From a virus, in IMG/VR virus record IMGVR_UViG_3300044732_001952, positions 62,001 through 126,000 of that record: a stretch of 64,000 nucleotides of DNA, one strand, 5' to 3'. The notes below the pieces were generated by a model. The model was not told the DNA's origin, ran no database searches, and saw only the letters and a program-made list of their open reading frames with translations. Positions 6,478 to 13,562 of the stretch are shown here, in pieces. The position numbers and the translations under genes are program-made. How positions within the stretch are numbered: position 1 is the stretch's first letter; the number at the start of each line of letters is the position of its first letter.

Positions 6478-8856
6478 TTATTGTACCATTAATGATGATA
6501 TGTTATTTTTCTTTTTAATTGTTATTATTTTAGTCGCCCAATCTTTAACAATTTCATTATGTGTTATAATAAAAATGTTAGGGAACATTTCTGAACATTT
6601 CTGAAAGAAGTTTCCAACTAACTCTAAATTAGTGTTAGCAACCTTTCCAAAAACCTCATCAAAAACAATTATGTTAGGTTTTGGTAGACAACTGACTTTT
6701 GACATTACACAACGTAAAGCTAATGATGACACTGTTTTTTCAAATCCACTACCTTCATTAATAGGGTATTTGATAGCCTCACCTTTTTCGTTTTCTTTTA
6801 CTATTAAAAATTCAACTTCTTTCTTATCGTTAATATCCACTTCTAATTTAAATGATGCCGTATCTACTAGTAATCTATCCAATTCTGAGTTAATTAAAGG
6901 CATAACACTTCTCATTATTATTTTAAGGATACCATTTTTACCAACCATTCTAGCATAAACATCAAAAATTATTTTAATTTCTTCTTCTGCTTTAATAGTT
7001 TTAATGTATTCCTCGTTCTTATTTATCTTTGTTTTATAAGTTTCAATTTCATTAGATAATCTTTCACCTAATTTAATTTTATTAGTTTTTTCCAATTCTA
7101 ATCCACTTATTTTAGAATTATAACCTATTATCTGACTCTCCAAATCTTTATTTTTTTGGATATTGTCTAGATTATCTTCATAACGTTTTTTAAGGTCTAA
7201 TTTTTCTTTTCTTTCTAATCTTAATTTTTCTAAATCCAATTCTAGTTTAGAAACCGTTAAAGAAGTTCTATCGTATTCCCAAACAGAAGATTTAATGTTA
7301 TCTTGTTCTTTAACTAGATTTGTAATCTCAACTAATTTTTCGGATAAAGACAATAAATCACTACCCAAAGTATCTAATAATACTTTATTTTCCTCAATTT
7401 CATCTGAATGGTCTACATCAGCTAAAGGTTGTTTACATAAAGAACAGAACTCACCCTCTTCTAAATTTTTAATTGTTTTTTGAGTTTCCTTTATTTTAGA
7501 TTTAGCTCTCTCTACTTCTAAACTAAATCCTCGTTCTTGTTTTACATATTCCTCATGTAAATCTTCATCATAAACTGGTTCTGTCATAGAATCAAAAGAT
7601 TTTTTAGTATCCTCATACTCACTCTTTTTCTTCTTACCGTACAATTCGATTCTATCAATTTCATTATCAATATCTTCGGGTCTTAAATTAATAACATCAG
7701 AATCTATCTCTATTTTTTTACCAATTAAATTTTCTTTTTTGACTGTGGAAGACTCAATATTAAGTTCTAGGGATTTAATTTCTAATTCATTTTCTTTAAT
7801 CGAGTTTTCATTTTCAGAAATTAAACTTTTTAGTTCACCAATCTCAGAATTTAAGTCTGTAATATTGTATTGGTCTGATTTTAATCCTTTTGACCAATTA
7901 GATTTCATTTCTTTGACAATAGTTTCTTTGTCTTCAATAACTTCTAATCCAATAAATCTAGATAGGATTCGCCCTTTTTCAGTCGGTTTGGTGTGAATGA
8001 TGTCCTCAAGATTGTCGGCATCAGCAATAATTGTTAATAAAAAATCATTCACTGAACCAACCGATTTTTTTATAAATTCTTCTGTTTCTCTTCTTTGTTC
8101 ACCTTCTAAGTTTTCAATACTACCATCAGGTAAGGTTCTATAGAAAGATAAGTCTGTTCTAGTGGTATACTCATCACCAGTCCTTTTAGCTTTACGTACA
8201 ACAGTTCTCTCGATGATATAATCTACACCATCAATAGCAACTTTACCCTTAACAACTACTTCATTTTTATCTTCTCTAAAAAGATTAAACATTTTAATTG
8301 CGGTACTACCTTTTGTGGTGGTATTAAAGAAAAGGAATAAAAGTAAATCTAAAGCAAGAGTTGTTTTACCACCCATATTTAACGGGTCTGAAGTAATCAC
8401 TGTAATACCCTCTAACTCTTTAAAAGAGATTTTATTACCATCACCATAAGAAAGGAAATTAGACCACTCTAACTCCTTTATATACCAATTACGATATCTA
8501 TAATCTGTTTCTCTTTCTTGTGATAATTTTTCGTTTACTTTATCATCTAAACGTAAGAGTCTATCCCAATCAACATCTACTTTATTATCAGTAATCCATT
8601 GTTTAAATAACTTTCTTTGATAATTAGTATCCATTACATTATCAGCAACGGTCATTTCTACTTCACCATTTTCAGTGAGTACTTTTTTAGGTTTAAAAAT
8701 AACCTGTACATTAGGGTTGTTATATTTCTCAGTAAAGTATTTAGCAATTCTTTTTGCACGTTCCTGGGTGTAATTTTCTGGACTATCATCCCATATAACT
8801 CTGATTTTAGCCTTTTCAGGCACAACAGTTTTAACTTCTTTTACCAAGTTTTCCAT
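6478..8856 (-). CDS. 46: SbcC/Rad50-like recombination nuclease subunit (T4 gp46)
   Basis: ATPase subunit of the gp46-gp47 complex that resects DNA ends for recombination-dependent replication. It has SMC-type order: a P-loop region (about 157-168), a first coiled coil, a zinc hook CSLC at Cys470/Cys473, a second coiled coil, a degenerate signature region (NEGSGFEKT), Walker B IIVFDEVFG and an H-loop IFIITHNE. Two oddities: the P-loop reads SDPLNMGGKTT, with Pro where GxxxxGKT has its first Gly; and about 125 residues precede the usual start of the family (YIKELEWSNFLSYGDG). At 792 residues it is longer than T4 gp46. The partner gp47 lies at 11339-12148, separated by small genes. A TATAAATT element 8 nt before the start may be a promoter. 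Confidence 0.9.
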   Translation of the reverse strand: MENLVKEVKTVVPEKAKIRVIWDDSPENYTQERAKRIAKYFTEKYNNPNVQVIFKPKKVLTENGEVEMTVADNVMDTNYQRKLFKQWITDNKVDVDWDRLLRLDDKVNEKLSQERETDYRYRNWYIKELEWSNFLSYGDGNKISFKELEGITVITSDPLNMGGKTTLALDLLLFLFFNTTTKGSTAIKMFNLFREDKNEVVVKGKVAIDGVDYIIERTVVRKAKRTGDEYTTRTDLSFYRTLPDGSIENLEGEQRRETEEFIKKSVGSVNDFLLTIIADADNLEDIIHTKPTEKGRILSRFIGLEVIEDKETIVKEMKSNWSKGLKSDQYNITDLNSEIGELKSLISENENSIKENELEIKSLELNIESSTVKKENLIGKKIEIDSDVINLRPEDIDNEIDRIELYGKKKKSEYEDTKKSFDSMTEPVYDEDLHEEYVKQERGFSLEVERAKSKIKETQKTIKNLEEGEFCSLCKQPLADVDHSDEIEENKVLLDTLGSDLLSLSEKLVEITNLVKEQDNIKSSVWEYDRTSLTVSKLELDLEKLRLERKEKLDLKKRYEDNLDNIQKNKDLESQIIGYNSKISGLELEKTNKIKLGERLSNEIETYKTKINKNEEYIKTIKAEEEIKIIFDVYARMVGKNGILKIIMRSVMPLINSELDRLLVDTASFKLEVDINDKKEVEFLIVKENEKGEAIKYPINEGSGFEKTVSSLALRCVMSKVSCLPKPNIIVFDEVFGKVANTNLELVGNFFQKCSEMFPNIFIITHNEIVKDWATKIITIKKKNNISSLMVQ

Positions 8857-8910
8857 ATTTCTTTAATTTATAAAAATATACTTTAAATTTTTGATTAAAT
8901 AAAGACTTGT

Positions 8911-9501
8911 TTACTCTCCATATAAATCAGTATCCCTTTCAGATTTGGATATCCAACTAATAACGTTGCTAGTTGGTGTTTTTGAATTTTCTTCTTTTGG
9001 TTTTTCTGTTTTAGTTGGTTTATAGTTTCTATTTTTTTCCAACTCTAACTCTATTTTAAGGTTTTCAACTTGTTGTTCTAATTCTTTAAATTGTTTATCG
9101 TTTTTAATTGGCACCTCAACAATTTTTTCTACTATAACCTCTTTAATAACTTCTTTTATTACTTCAACAGGTACTTCCACTCTATTTTCAGTAATACCAC
9201 CAATTTTTTCTACGATTATTTCTTTTATAACCTCAACAGGGACTTCTTTAATTACCTCAACAATCTTCTCTTTTTCGACAATAACCTCTTTAATCACCTC
9301 TTTTTCTACAATCACTTCCCTGATGATTTCTTTTTCAATAATTTCAGGTTCTTTTTGCCCCATTTTAAAAGGGGTGGCACCATATTTTTCAATATTGTAA
9401 CCTTGTTTTAACATCCTAACCATAAAAGCATTCAAATCGGTTATATCGTTTAATCTACAGTATTCCCATATTTCATCTTTTAAATCTTTAGGTAGTTCCA
9501 T
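8911..9501 (-). CDS. phage protein with VEKEVIKE-type repeats
   Basis: A 196-residue protein in three parts. Residues 1-45 are a helical domain (LPKDLKDEIWEYCRLND... with GYNIEKYG). Residues 50-135 are repeats built from units like EVIVEKEVIKEV and VPVEVIKE, with alternating Val/Ile and charged residues and regular Pro. Residues 140-196 are a coiled coil followed by a polar tail ending ERDTDLYGE. The repeat zone should be an extended or beta-type spacer. It is translated with the neighbour at 9501 (TAATG-type junction) and sits directly upstream of gp46, so a role with the recombination genes is possible but unproven. Confidence 0.85.
   Translation of the reverse strand: MELPKDLKDEIWEYCRLNDITDLNAFMVRMLKQGYNIEKYGATPFKMGQKEPEIIEKEIIREVIVEKEVIKEVIVEKEKIVEVIKEVPVEVIKEIIVEKIGGITENRVEVPVEVIKEVIKEVIVEKIVEVPIKNDKQFKELEQQVENLKIELELEKNRNYKPTKTEKPKEENSKTPTSNVISWISKSERDTDLYGE
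9097..9354 (-). repeat. coding low-complexity repeat (EVIVEKEVIKEV units)
   Basis: Imperfect tandem units encoding alternating VEK/IKEV/VPVEV segments. On the DNA level, repeated ACCTCTTTAAT/ACTTC stretches make the region prone to length change. Confidence 0.7.
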
Positions 9502-10091
9502 TAAAATTTGTGTATCAATTTACTATCACCAATAGATTTTGGTTTATTAGATTTTTCATCTGTTCTTGTATTTGAATACCTTTCAAAATATTGTTCAGGT
9601 TGTATAGGGTTATTTATTTGTTCTACGTATTGTGGGTTATACCAATAATCCATATCGATAGTACTATATCTAACTATGTATCTATAATCAGGTTCAAAAT
9701 TTATCGGGTTGAATATCCTAACGGTGTCTATTGTGTATATAAAAACTTCTTTATTACTACTTAAATCTTCCATTATTTTTATAACTAAATCATAAAAAGT
9801 ATTAAAATTTTGAGTACCAACTACTAAAGTTTTTGTTGTTGGTGTGTTAGCTAACTCAGGGTCTACCATCCTTCTTCTAGCTTCAGGGTGTGGTATTATA
9901 TTACCTGGTAAATCTAAAACATATACCTTTTCATTTTCAAGATATTCCAAAAGACCAATTATTTGTTCTCTTAAAGTTTCATAGTTTTCACGAGTAATTT
10001 GTTCACCTTGTCTTATGTTATTATCTATGTTATGAAAACTATTTGTGGTTAATTTTACTATTTTTTCTTGTAGGGTTAAATTTCTATTCAT
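9501..10091 (-). CDS. hypothetical protein
   Basis: A 196-residue soluble protein without a family I recognise. The first 60 residues are helical and polar; residues 55-150 look like an alpha/beta domain (VYVLDLPGNIIPHPEARRR, TKTLVVGTQNF, EVFIYTIDTVRIF), rich in aromatic residues towards the end (MDYWYNPQYVEQ). The C-terminal 35 residues are basic and probably disordered. It is coupled to the VEKEVIKE-repeat gene by a shared stop/start and lies among recombination genes. No catalytic signature is visible. Confidence 0.8.
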   Translation of the reverse strand: MNRNLTLQEKIVKLTTNSFHNIDNNIRQGEQITRENYETLREQIIGLLEYLENEKVYVLDLPGNIIPHPEARRRMVDPELANTPTTKTLVVGTQNFNTFYDLVIKIMEDLSSNKEVFIYTIDTVRIFNPINFEPDYRYIVRYSTIDMDYWYNPQYVEQINNPIQPEQYFERYSNTRTDEKSNKPKSIGDSKLIHKF

Positions 10092-10098
10092 ATTATTA

Positions 10099-10500
10099 TT
10101 AATACTCTATCTCTTCCCATGTTCCATTAGTATTTAGTTTATAACTACCATAACATGGTTTATTCCATTCATTAGGTTTTATGATACTTAAAAAGTTTTC
10201 ATCATTATTATTCTTATAGATATAATAAATCTCACCTAATATAGGTTGAAATGAATATTTGGTGTTGTATAATAACTTGGTTGACTCATACTCATTCAGC
10301 AACTTATCATACTCTTCCTTTAATTCTTCTAATTTTTTATTAAAATATTTATCAGCCTTTATTGCATCTGATTTATCTATCTGTAAAATTTCAAACTTTT
10401 GAGCACCCACCGTTGTTGGGTAATGCTTTAGGTTAGCATCAAATTTATCTGTCTTTTCATTAAAGACAATATTATCAGGATATTTTTTATTATTTTCCAA
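10099..10500 (-). CDS. hypothetical protein
   Basis: A 133-residue protein with no recognised domain. Residues 45-80 are a charged helix (KKLEELKEEYDKLLNEYEST); the C-terminal part is rich in Tyr and Asn and looks beta (GEIYYIYKNNNDENFLSI, SYKLNTNGTWEEIEY). It overlaps the preceding small gene by 11 nt, a typical phage arrangement for coupled translation. Confidence 0.75.
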   Translation of the reverse strand: MENNKKYPDNIVFNEKTDKFDANLKHYPTTVGAQKFEILQIDKSDAIKADKYFNKKLEELKEEYDKLLNEYESTKLLYNTKYSFQPILGEIYYIYKNNNDENFLSIIKPNEWNKPCYGSYKLNTNGTWEEIEY

Positions 10501-10711
10501 AATTAAAATTTAAATTAGTCATAGTTGGTTCTATATTATATAGACTTAATCTTTCATCACTTATTTTTATTTTTTTAATTTCACCACTAAAGTCAATAAC
10601 CCATTTACCCATTCCTTTACATTTACAAGTAGGTTGTTCTTTACTAACTATAGTACCTATCATAGTATCTGAAAAAGAATTCTCATATTTTACTTTATCC
10701 CCTATTGTCAT
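10490..10711 (-). CDS. small hypothetical protein with SH3-like N-terminus
   Basis: A 73-residue protein. It begins MTIGDKVKYENSFSDTMIGT, a pattern of short beta-barrel (KOW/SH3-like) domains, and contains CKCKG at about residues 29-33, which could bind a metal but is too little to claim. It overlaps the 3' neighbour by 11 nt and the 5' neighbour (10708-11022) by 4 nt (ATGA). Confidence 0.7.
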   Translation of the reverse strand: MTIGDKVKYENSFSDTMIGTIVSKEQPTCKCKGMGKWVIDFSGEIKKIKISDERLSLYNIEPTMTNLNFNFGK

Positions 10712-11022
10712 AATTTATGTTTTTTAACGTAATTATATGGTGTTAAACCATCTTTTTTAAATTCCACGTAATGTGACTGTAAGTCTTGAAATAATGTTCT
10801 AGGATAAATCCTTCTTACTATTGGGAACACTATAGTATCAAAACCACCAGTGCTAGGTACTTCATCCACTTCATTAATTAACTGTGATGTCTGACCCTCA
10901 AGTAATGAGGCTATATTTATTTTTGTTTCATTATTAGTGTCTAAACAATCTAACAACCCAGAGTCCATCCACTTTTTAATAATTTCTTCTCTTTGTGTTG
11001 TTAATCCTGAAAAATTTGCCAT
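10708..11022 (-). CDS. mini-protein resembling the N-terminal region of T4-type major capsid protein
   Basis: A 104-residue protein. Residues 4-80 follow the pattern of the gp23 N-terminus in T4-type phages: a helical segment with KKW-x2-SGLLD-x-L, then ASLLEGQ-x2-QL-x-NE-like, then GFDTIVFPIVRRIYPRTLF, which corresponds to the conserved VRRxxPxL region. The chain then ends with an unrelated tail (YNYVKKHKL) instead of the remaining 400 or so capsid residues. It is not a frameshifted capsid gene, because flanking genes are intact and the capsid middle part lies in the separate upstream ORF 11028-11342. A related protein is at 12767-13168. Assembly interference or regulation is conceivable; no function is proven. 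Confidence 0.7.
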   Translation of the reverse strand: MANFSGLTTQREEIIKKWMDSGLLDCLDTNNETKINIASLLEGQTSQLINEVDEVPSTGGFDTIVFPIVRRIYPRTLFQDLQSHYVEFKKDGLTPYNYVKKHKL

Positions 11023-11027
11023 TTTAT

Positions 11028-11342
11028 TTATAAAAAATAATTATTATCTGTGTTAGTGATACTAATATCCAAGTTAAGATACTGAGGTACTCTTCTAGGT
11101 CTTAATTGTATATCTTGTATAAAACTGTTATCTTCTATCCTCCAATCACCTATTTGGGATTCCATAATCATTGAGTTTATTGAATCAGCTACTTGTGGTG
11201 AACAAACAATCCAATTGGCAGGTCCCCCTCTATTACTACTTTGAATCTGTCCAGATAATTCATTTAAAAGTCTATTTAACTCCTTTTCATAATCAAAATC
11301 ACCAAAATGGTATTTTTTTATATATTTTTTAGGTTTTATCAT
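11028..11342 (-). CDS. mini-protein resembling an internal segment of T4-type major capsid protein
   Basis: A 104-residue protein starting MIKPKKYIKKYHFG. Residues 20-70 contain ELNRLLNELSGQIQSS followed by NRGGPANWIVCSPQVADSI, which matches the gp23 segment where T4 reads RGEGNFIIASRNV, a well conserved part of T4-type capsid proteins. The rest (residues 70-104) is unrelated to anything I know. It overlaps gp47 by 4 nt (ATGA at 11339) and is followed after 5 nt by the mini-protein resembling the capsid N-terminus. Order on the transcript is internal segment first, then N-terminal segment, so they are not one broken gene. Confidence 0.65.
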   Translation of the reverse strand: MIKPKKYIKKYHFGDFDYEKELNRLLNELSGQIQSSNRGGPANWIVCSPQVADSINSMIMESQIGDWRIEDNSFIQDIQLRPRRVPQYLNLDISITNTDNNYFL

Positions 11343-12148
11343 ACTAACCTTTCTATTTCATTTTCAATATCCTCTATTGAGCTTATTTTAAAAGTATAAA
11401 ACCCATAATCGGATTCTAAGTTAATATGTTTATGTTTTTTAGTTTCTACATTCCATATAACAAACCCGTGTTTATCTACAGACTCACCAAAATCTTGTTG
11501 TATCATTGATGAGGGTTGTACGATAGTAGTTCCATGATAATTCATCACTTGGTATAAGTGAATATCACCACAACAAACAAAATCACAACCATCAAAAATA
11601 GAAATGTCTTGTCCGTCCTCAAATTCAAACCCAACATTTGTCTTTAAACCAATTAAAGGGTCATGATATAAACCAACGTATGTCTTATCACCAAAGTCCT
11701 CTTTGGCCTTTTCTATTTCAGGTCTCTGTGAACCTTCGATATGACCATATAAACACCAAACAATATTCTCATCCTCAAAACATCCTGTGTGTTTTAAAAA
11801 CTTAAGTCTATCATCATTCATTGTATCAATAATGGGTGTTAACGCATCCATTCTATCTAAGTTATTGGCTAAGAAATCGTGGTTACCCAAAATAACTATG
11901 GTATCACAAATGTCACAACAATTTTTAAAGAACCATGTTGTTAAATCTACTAGTTCAGGTGTTAACTGATTCTTAGAGTGTACCACATCACCAGCAATAA
12001 CAATCCTAACCTCTTCTCTGTTAAGGTTGTTTTCTTCCATATGTTCTTTAACTGAATCAAAGAACTTTTGAAATTGTTCACGGTATTCATCGTGTCTTTT
12101 ATAAAGTCTGATGTGTAAATCAGCACAGTGATAGATTATTTTTATCAT
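11339..12148 (-). CDS. 47: Mre11/SbcD-like nuclease subunit (T4 gp47)
   Basis: Metallophosphatase nuclease that works with gp46 to process double-strand ends. Metal-binding motifs are visible in order: D10-x-H12 (CADLHIR), GD54-VVH, GNHD at 88-91, H162 in LYHDP and GDIH at 194-197. At 269 residues it is compact and lacks the long C-terminal domain of bacterial SbcD, as expected of phage forms. In this genome 47 and 46 are separated by about 2.5 kb holding six small genes, whereas in T4 only two very small ORFs intervene. Start overlaps the previous stop at 12145-12148 (ATGA). Confidence 0.93.
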   Translation of the reverse strand: MIKIIYHCADLHIRLYKRHDEYREQFQKFFDSVKEHMEENNLNREEVRIVIAGDVVHSKNQLTPELVDLTTWFFKNCCDICDTIVILGNHDFLANNLDRMDALTPIIDTMNDDRLKFLKHTGCFEDENIVWCLYGHIEGSQRPEIEKAKEDFGDKTYVGLYHDPLIGLKTNVGFEFEDGQDISIFDGCDFVCCGDIHLYQVMNYHGTTIVQPSSMIQQDFGESVDKHGFVIWNVETKKHKHINLESDYGFYTFKISSIEDIENEIERLV

Positions 12149-12474
12149 AATTTAAATTTATTAATTTTTTTTATAGGTTTAAAGTCTTTTAAATCCTCTA
12201 TTGATAATCCGTGTATATTTAAAAATTGAATTACTGCCTCTGTAAGTAATTCTTTATATTCAGTTTCAACATTAAAATTAGAATGATATACGTCATCTGT
12301 GAGTTGAACTGAAATTTGTATATTAGTTTTAAAAGTATAATTACTACTTACTCGTGGATGCCTAAATAAAACTCCCCTAACGGGAGAAAAGTTATCTGGG
12401 TTATACATTATAGGTGTAACCGTGAACCCCAAATGACCAAACTCATTTTCAAACCATTGTGAAATTTCATCCAT
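12145..12474 (-). CDS. hypothetical mini-protein, GHLGF family
   Basis: A 109-residue protein paralogous to the next one upstream (12474-12767): both have W-F/L near residue 7-11, then GHLGF followed by a Pro-hydrophobic motif, a central beta region and a C-terminus of the form DF-x-PIKKI-x-x-F-x-L (here DFKPIKKINKFKL). No known domain. It is coupled to both neighbours by 1-4 nt overlaps. The shared tail also appears, in varied form, on neighbouring unrelated mini-proteins, which is discussed as a finding. Confidence 0.75.
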   Translation of the reverse strand: MDEISQWFENEFGHLGFTVTPIMYNPDNFSPVRGVLFRHPRVSSNYTFKTNIQISVQLTDDVYHSNFNVETEYKELLTEAVIQFLNIHGLSIEDLKDFKPIKKINKFKL

Positions 12475-12767
12475 TACAATTCAAATTGTTTAATTTTTTT
12501 TATTGGTATAAAATCACCATCTAATCTATAACCATAAGTTGTTAATAATGTGTCAAATATTAATTTTCTAAGTTCCTTATCACCAACAGTAAAATCTAAA
12601 ACTCTTTCCAAACTTATCCTAACCATCTGTGTTTTATTGTTATTATATAAAACACCAAAATAAAATTTTAAATCTTGTGTGTCTTGGTAAAGTGGTGATA
12701 AATCAAATCCTAAATGTCCGTAATTATCTAAAAACCAATTTTTGAATGTGGTGTATGATAAATTCAT
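12474..12767 (-). CDS. hypothetical mini-protein, GHLGF family
   Basis: A 97-residue paralog of 12145-12474 with FLDNYGHLGFDLSPLY near the N-terminus and the tail DFIPIKKIKQFEL. Pairwise identity is low outside these ends, so the duplication is old or the middle evolves fast. Function unknown. Start and stop are each shared with neighbours (TAATG-type junctions), indicating one tightly coupled operon. Confidence 0.75.
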   Translation of the reverse strand: MNLSYTTFKNWFLDNYGHLGFDLSPLYQDTQDLKFYFGVLYNNNKTQMVRISLERVLDFTVGDKELRKLIFDTLLTTYGYRLDGDFIPIKKIKQFEL

Positions 12768-13168
12768 TATAATTTATGTTTTGGTATATATTTTATTGGG
12801 TCCATTTCAGGATTGTCTTTAATCCATTCACAATAGTCTTCAGCAAAAAAACTACATAACTCAGCCTCAGCATCAAAATTTGTTCCATGTAAATCACTAA
12901 TAACCTCTCTATTATCAGTTATAAACTGGTCAAATTTTTGTATTAAATTTGGGACATTTTTAATAATTAAACCTGTTTTACAAATTCTATATATTATAGG
13001 GAATATAGTAGTTATTAAAAAATCACCACTACCAAATAAAGGACCATCACTAATTAATATAGTGGCAGCCTTTTCATAGGTTATAGCTGTATTACCTTTA
13101 AACTCTTCGGTTAACCCATCTAAAAAACCTAAGTTACCCCACTTTTCAATCACTTCCTCCAAATCCAT
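12767..13168 (-). CDS. mini-protein distantly resembling the capsid N-terminus
   Basis: A 133-residue protein. The order EKWGNLGFLDGL (residues 8-19), a helical AATIL segment, then ITTIFPIIYRI corresponds to the gp23-N-terminus-like protein at 10708-11022 (KKW..SGLLD.L, ASLLE, DTIVFPIVRRI), so I place them in one family, though this member is more diverged. It ends PIKYIPKHKL, sharing the KHKL end with 10708-11022. It overlaps the P-loop gene upstream by 23 nt. Function unknown. Confidence 0.65.
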   Translation of the reverse strand: MDLEEVIEKWGNLGFLDGLTEEFKGNTAITYEKAATILISDGPLFGSGDFLITTIFPIIYRICKTGLIIKNVPNLIQKFDQFITDNREVISDLHGTNFDAEAELCSFFAEDYCEWIKDNPEMDPIKYIPKHKL

Positions 13169-13562
13169 GTTTTTTTATTGGTTTTAATTGTACCATTTTA
13201 CCCATTTTTTGGTTAAATAGGTCTATTATATCTTGGTATTTTCCAGTGAAACCTTCTAATTTAGGTGTACCAGCATAATAAGCACTTCCGTCAATAAATA
13301 AATCTTTTTCTTTTACATAAAAAAACTCATCTACATATTGTTTCATGGTATTCATGGGTGGTAACATCTTATGTGATGTAATTACTCTGTTTATACAGTA
13401 ACCACATTTTTGAAATATCTTTTCTTTTATTAGTTTTCTACTAGCCCCTGTTGGTGAAACCACTAAAGCTGTTTTTCCACCATTTTCTTCTAAAAAAAGA
13501 ACTATGTCCTCAACCATCCTAGTTGATTTACCTGTTTGTCTACCACTTACTTCGACGTACAT
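13146..13562 (-). CDS. small P-loop NTPase-like protein
   Basis: A 138-residue protein beginning MYVEVSGRQTGKSTRMV. GRQTGKST is a Walker A of the type seen in terminase large subunits and related ATPases (T4 gp17 has RQLGKTT). A hydrophobic strand (TALVVSP) and a YVDEFFYV segment could serve as motif Ia and Walker B, but there is no room for the helicase/nuclease remainder, so it is a stand-alone mini-ATPase fold, not a terminase. Its C-terminus (QLKPIKKHGFGGSD) shares LKPIKK with neighbouring mini-proteins. The start abuts the DruA-like gene with no spacer. Confidence 0.7.
   Translation of the reverse strand: MYVEVSGRQTGKSTRMVEDIVLFLEENGGKTALVVSPTGASRKLIKEKIFQKCGYCINRVITSHKMLPPMNTMKQYVDEFFYVKEKDLFIDGSAYYAGTPKLEGFTGKYQDIIDLFNQKMGKMVQLKPIKKHGFGGSD

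Noticed and set aside
9091-9411. Plus-strand ORF rich in Phe, Tyr and Asn
   Set aside because: Antisense shadow of the VEKEVIKE repeat.
11025-11032. TATAAATA 2 nt before the start of 10708-11022
   Set aside because: Too close to the ATG to act as a promoter box for that gene and partly inside the upstream gene's end; probably an A/T-rich translation leader.
13146-13562. Small P-loop protein as terminase large subunit
   Set aside because: Only 138 residues; no nuclease domain and no room for the full ATPase core; flanking genes are intact, so it is not a fragment of a terminase in place.
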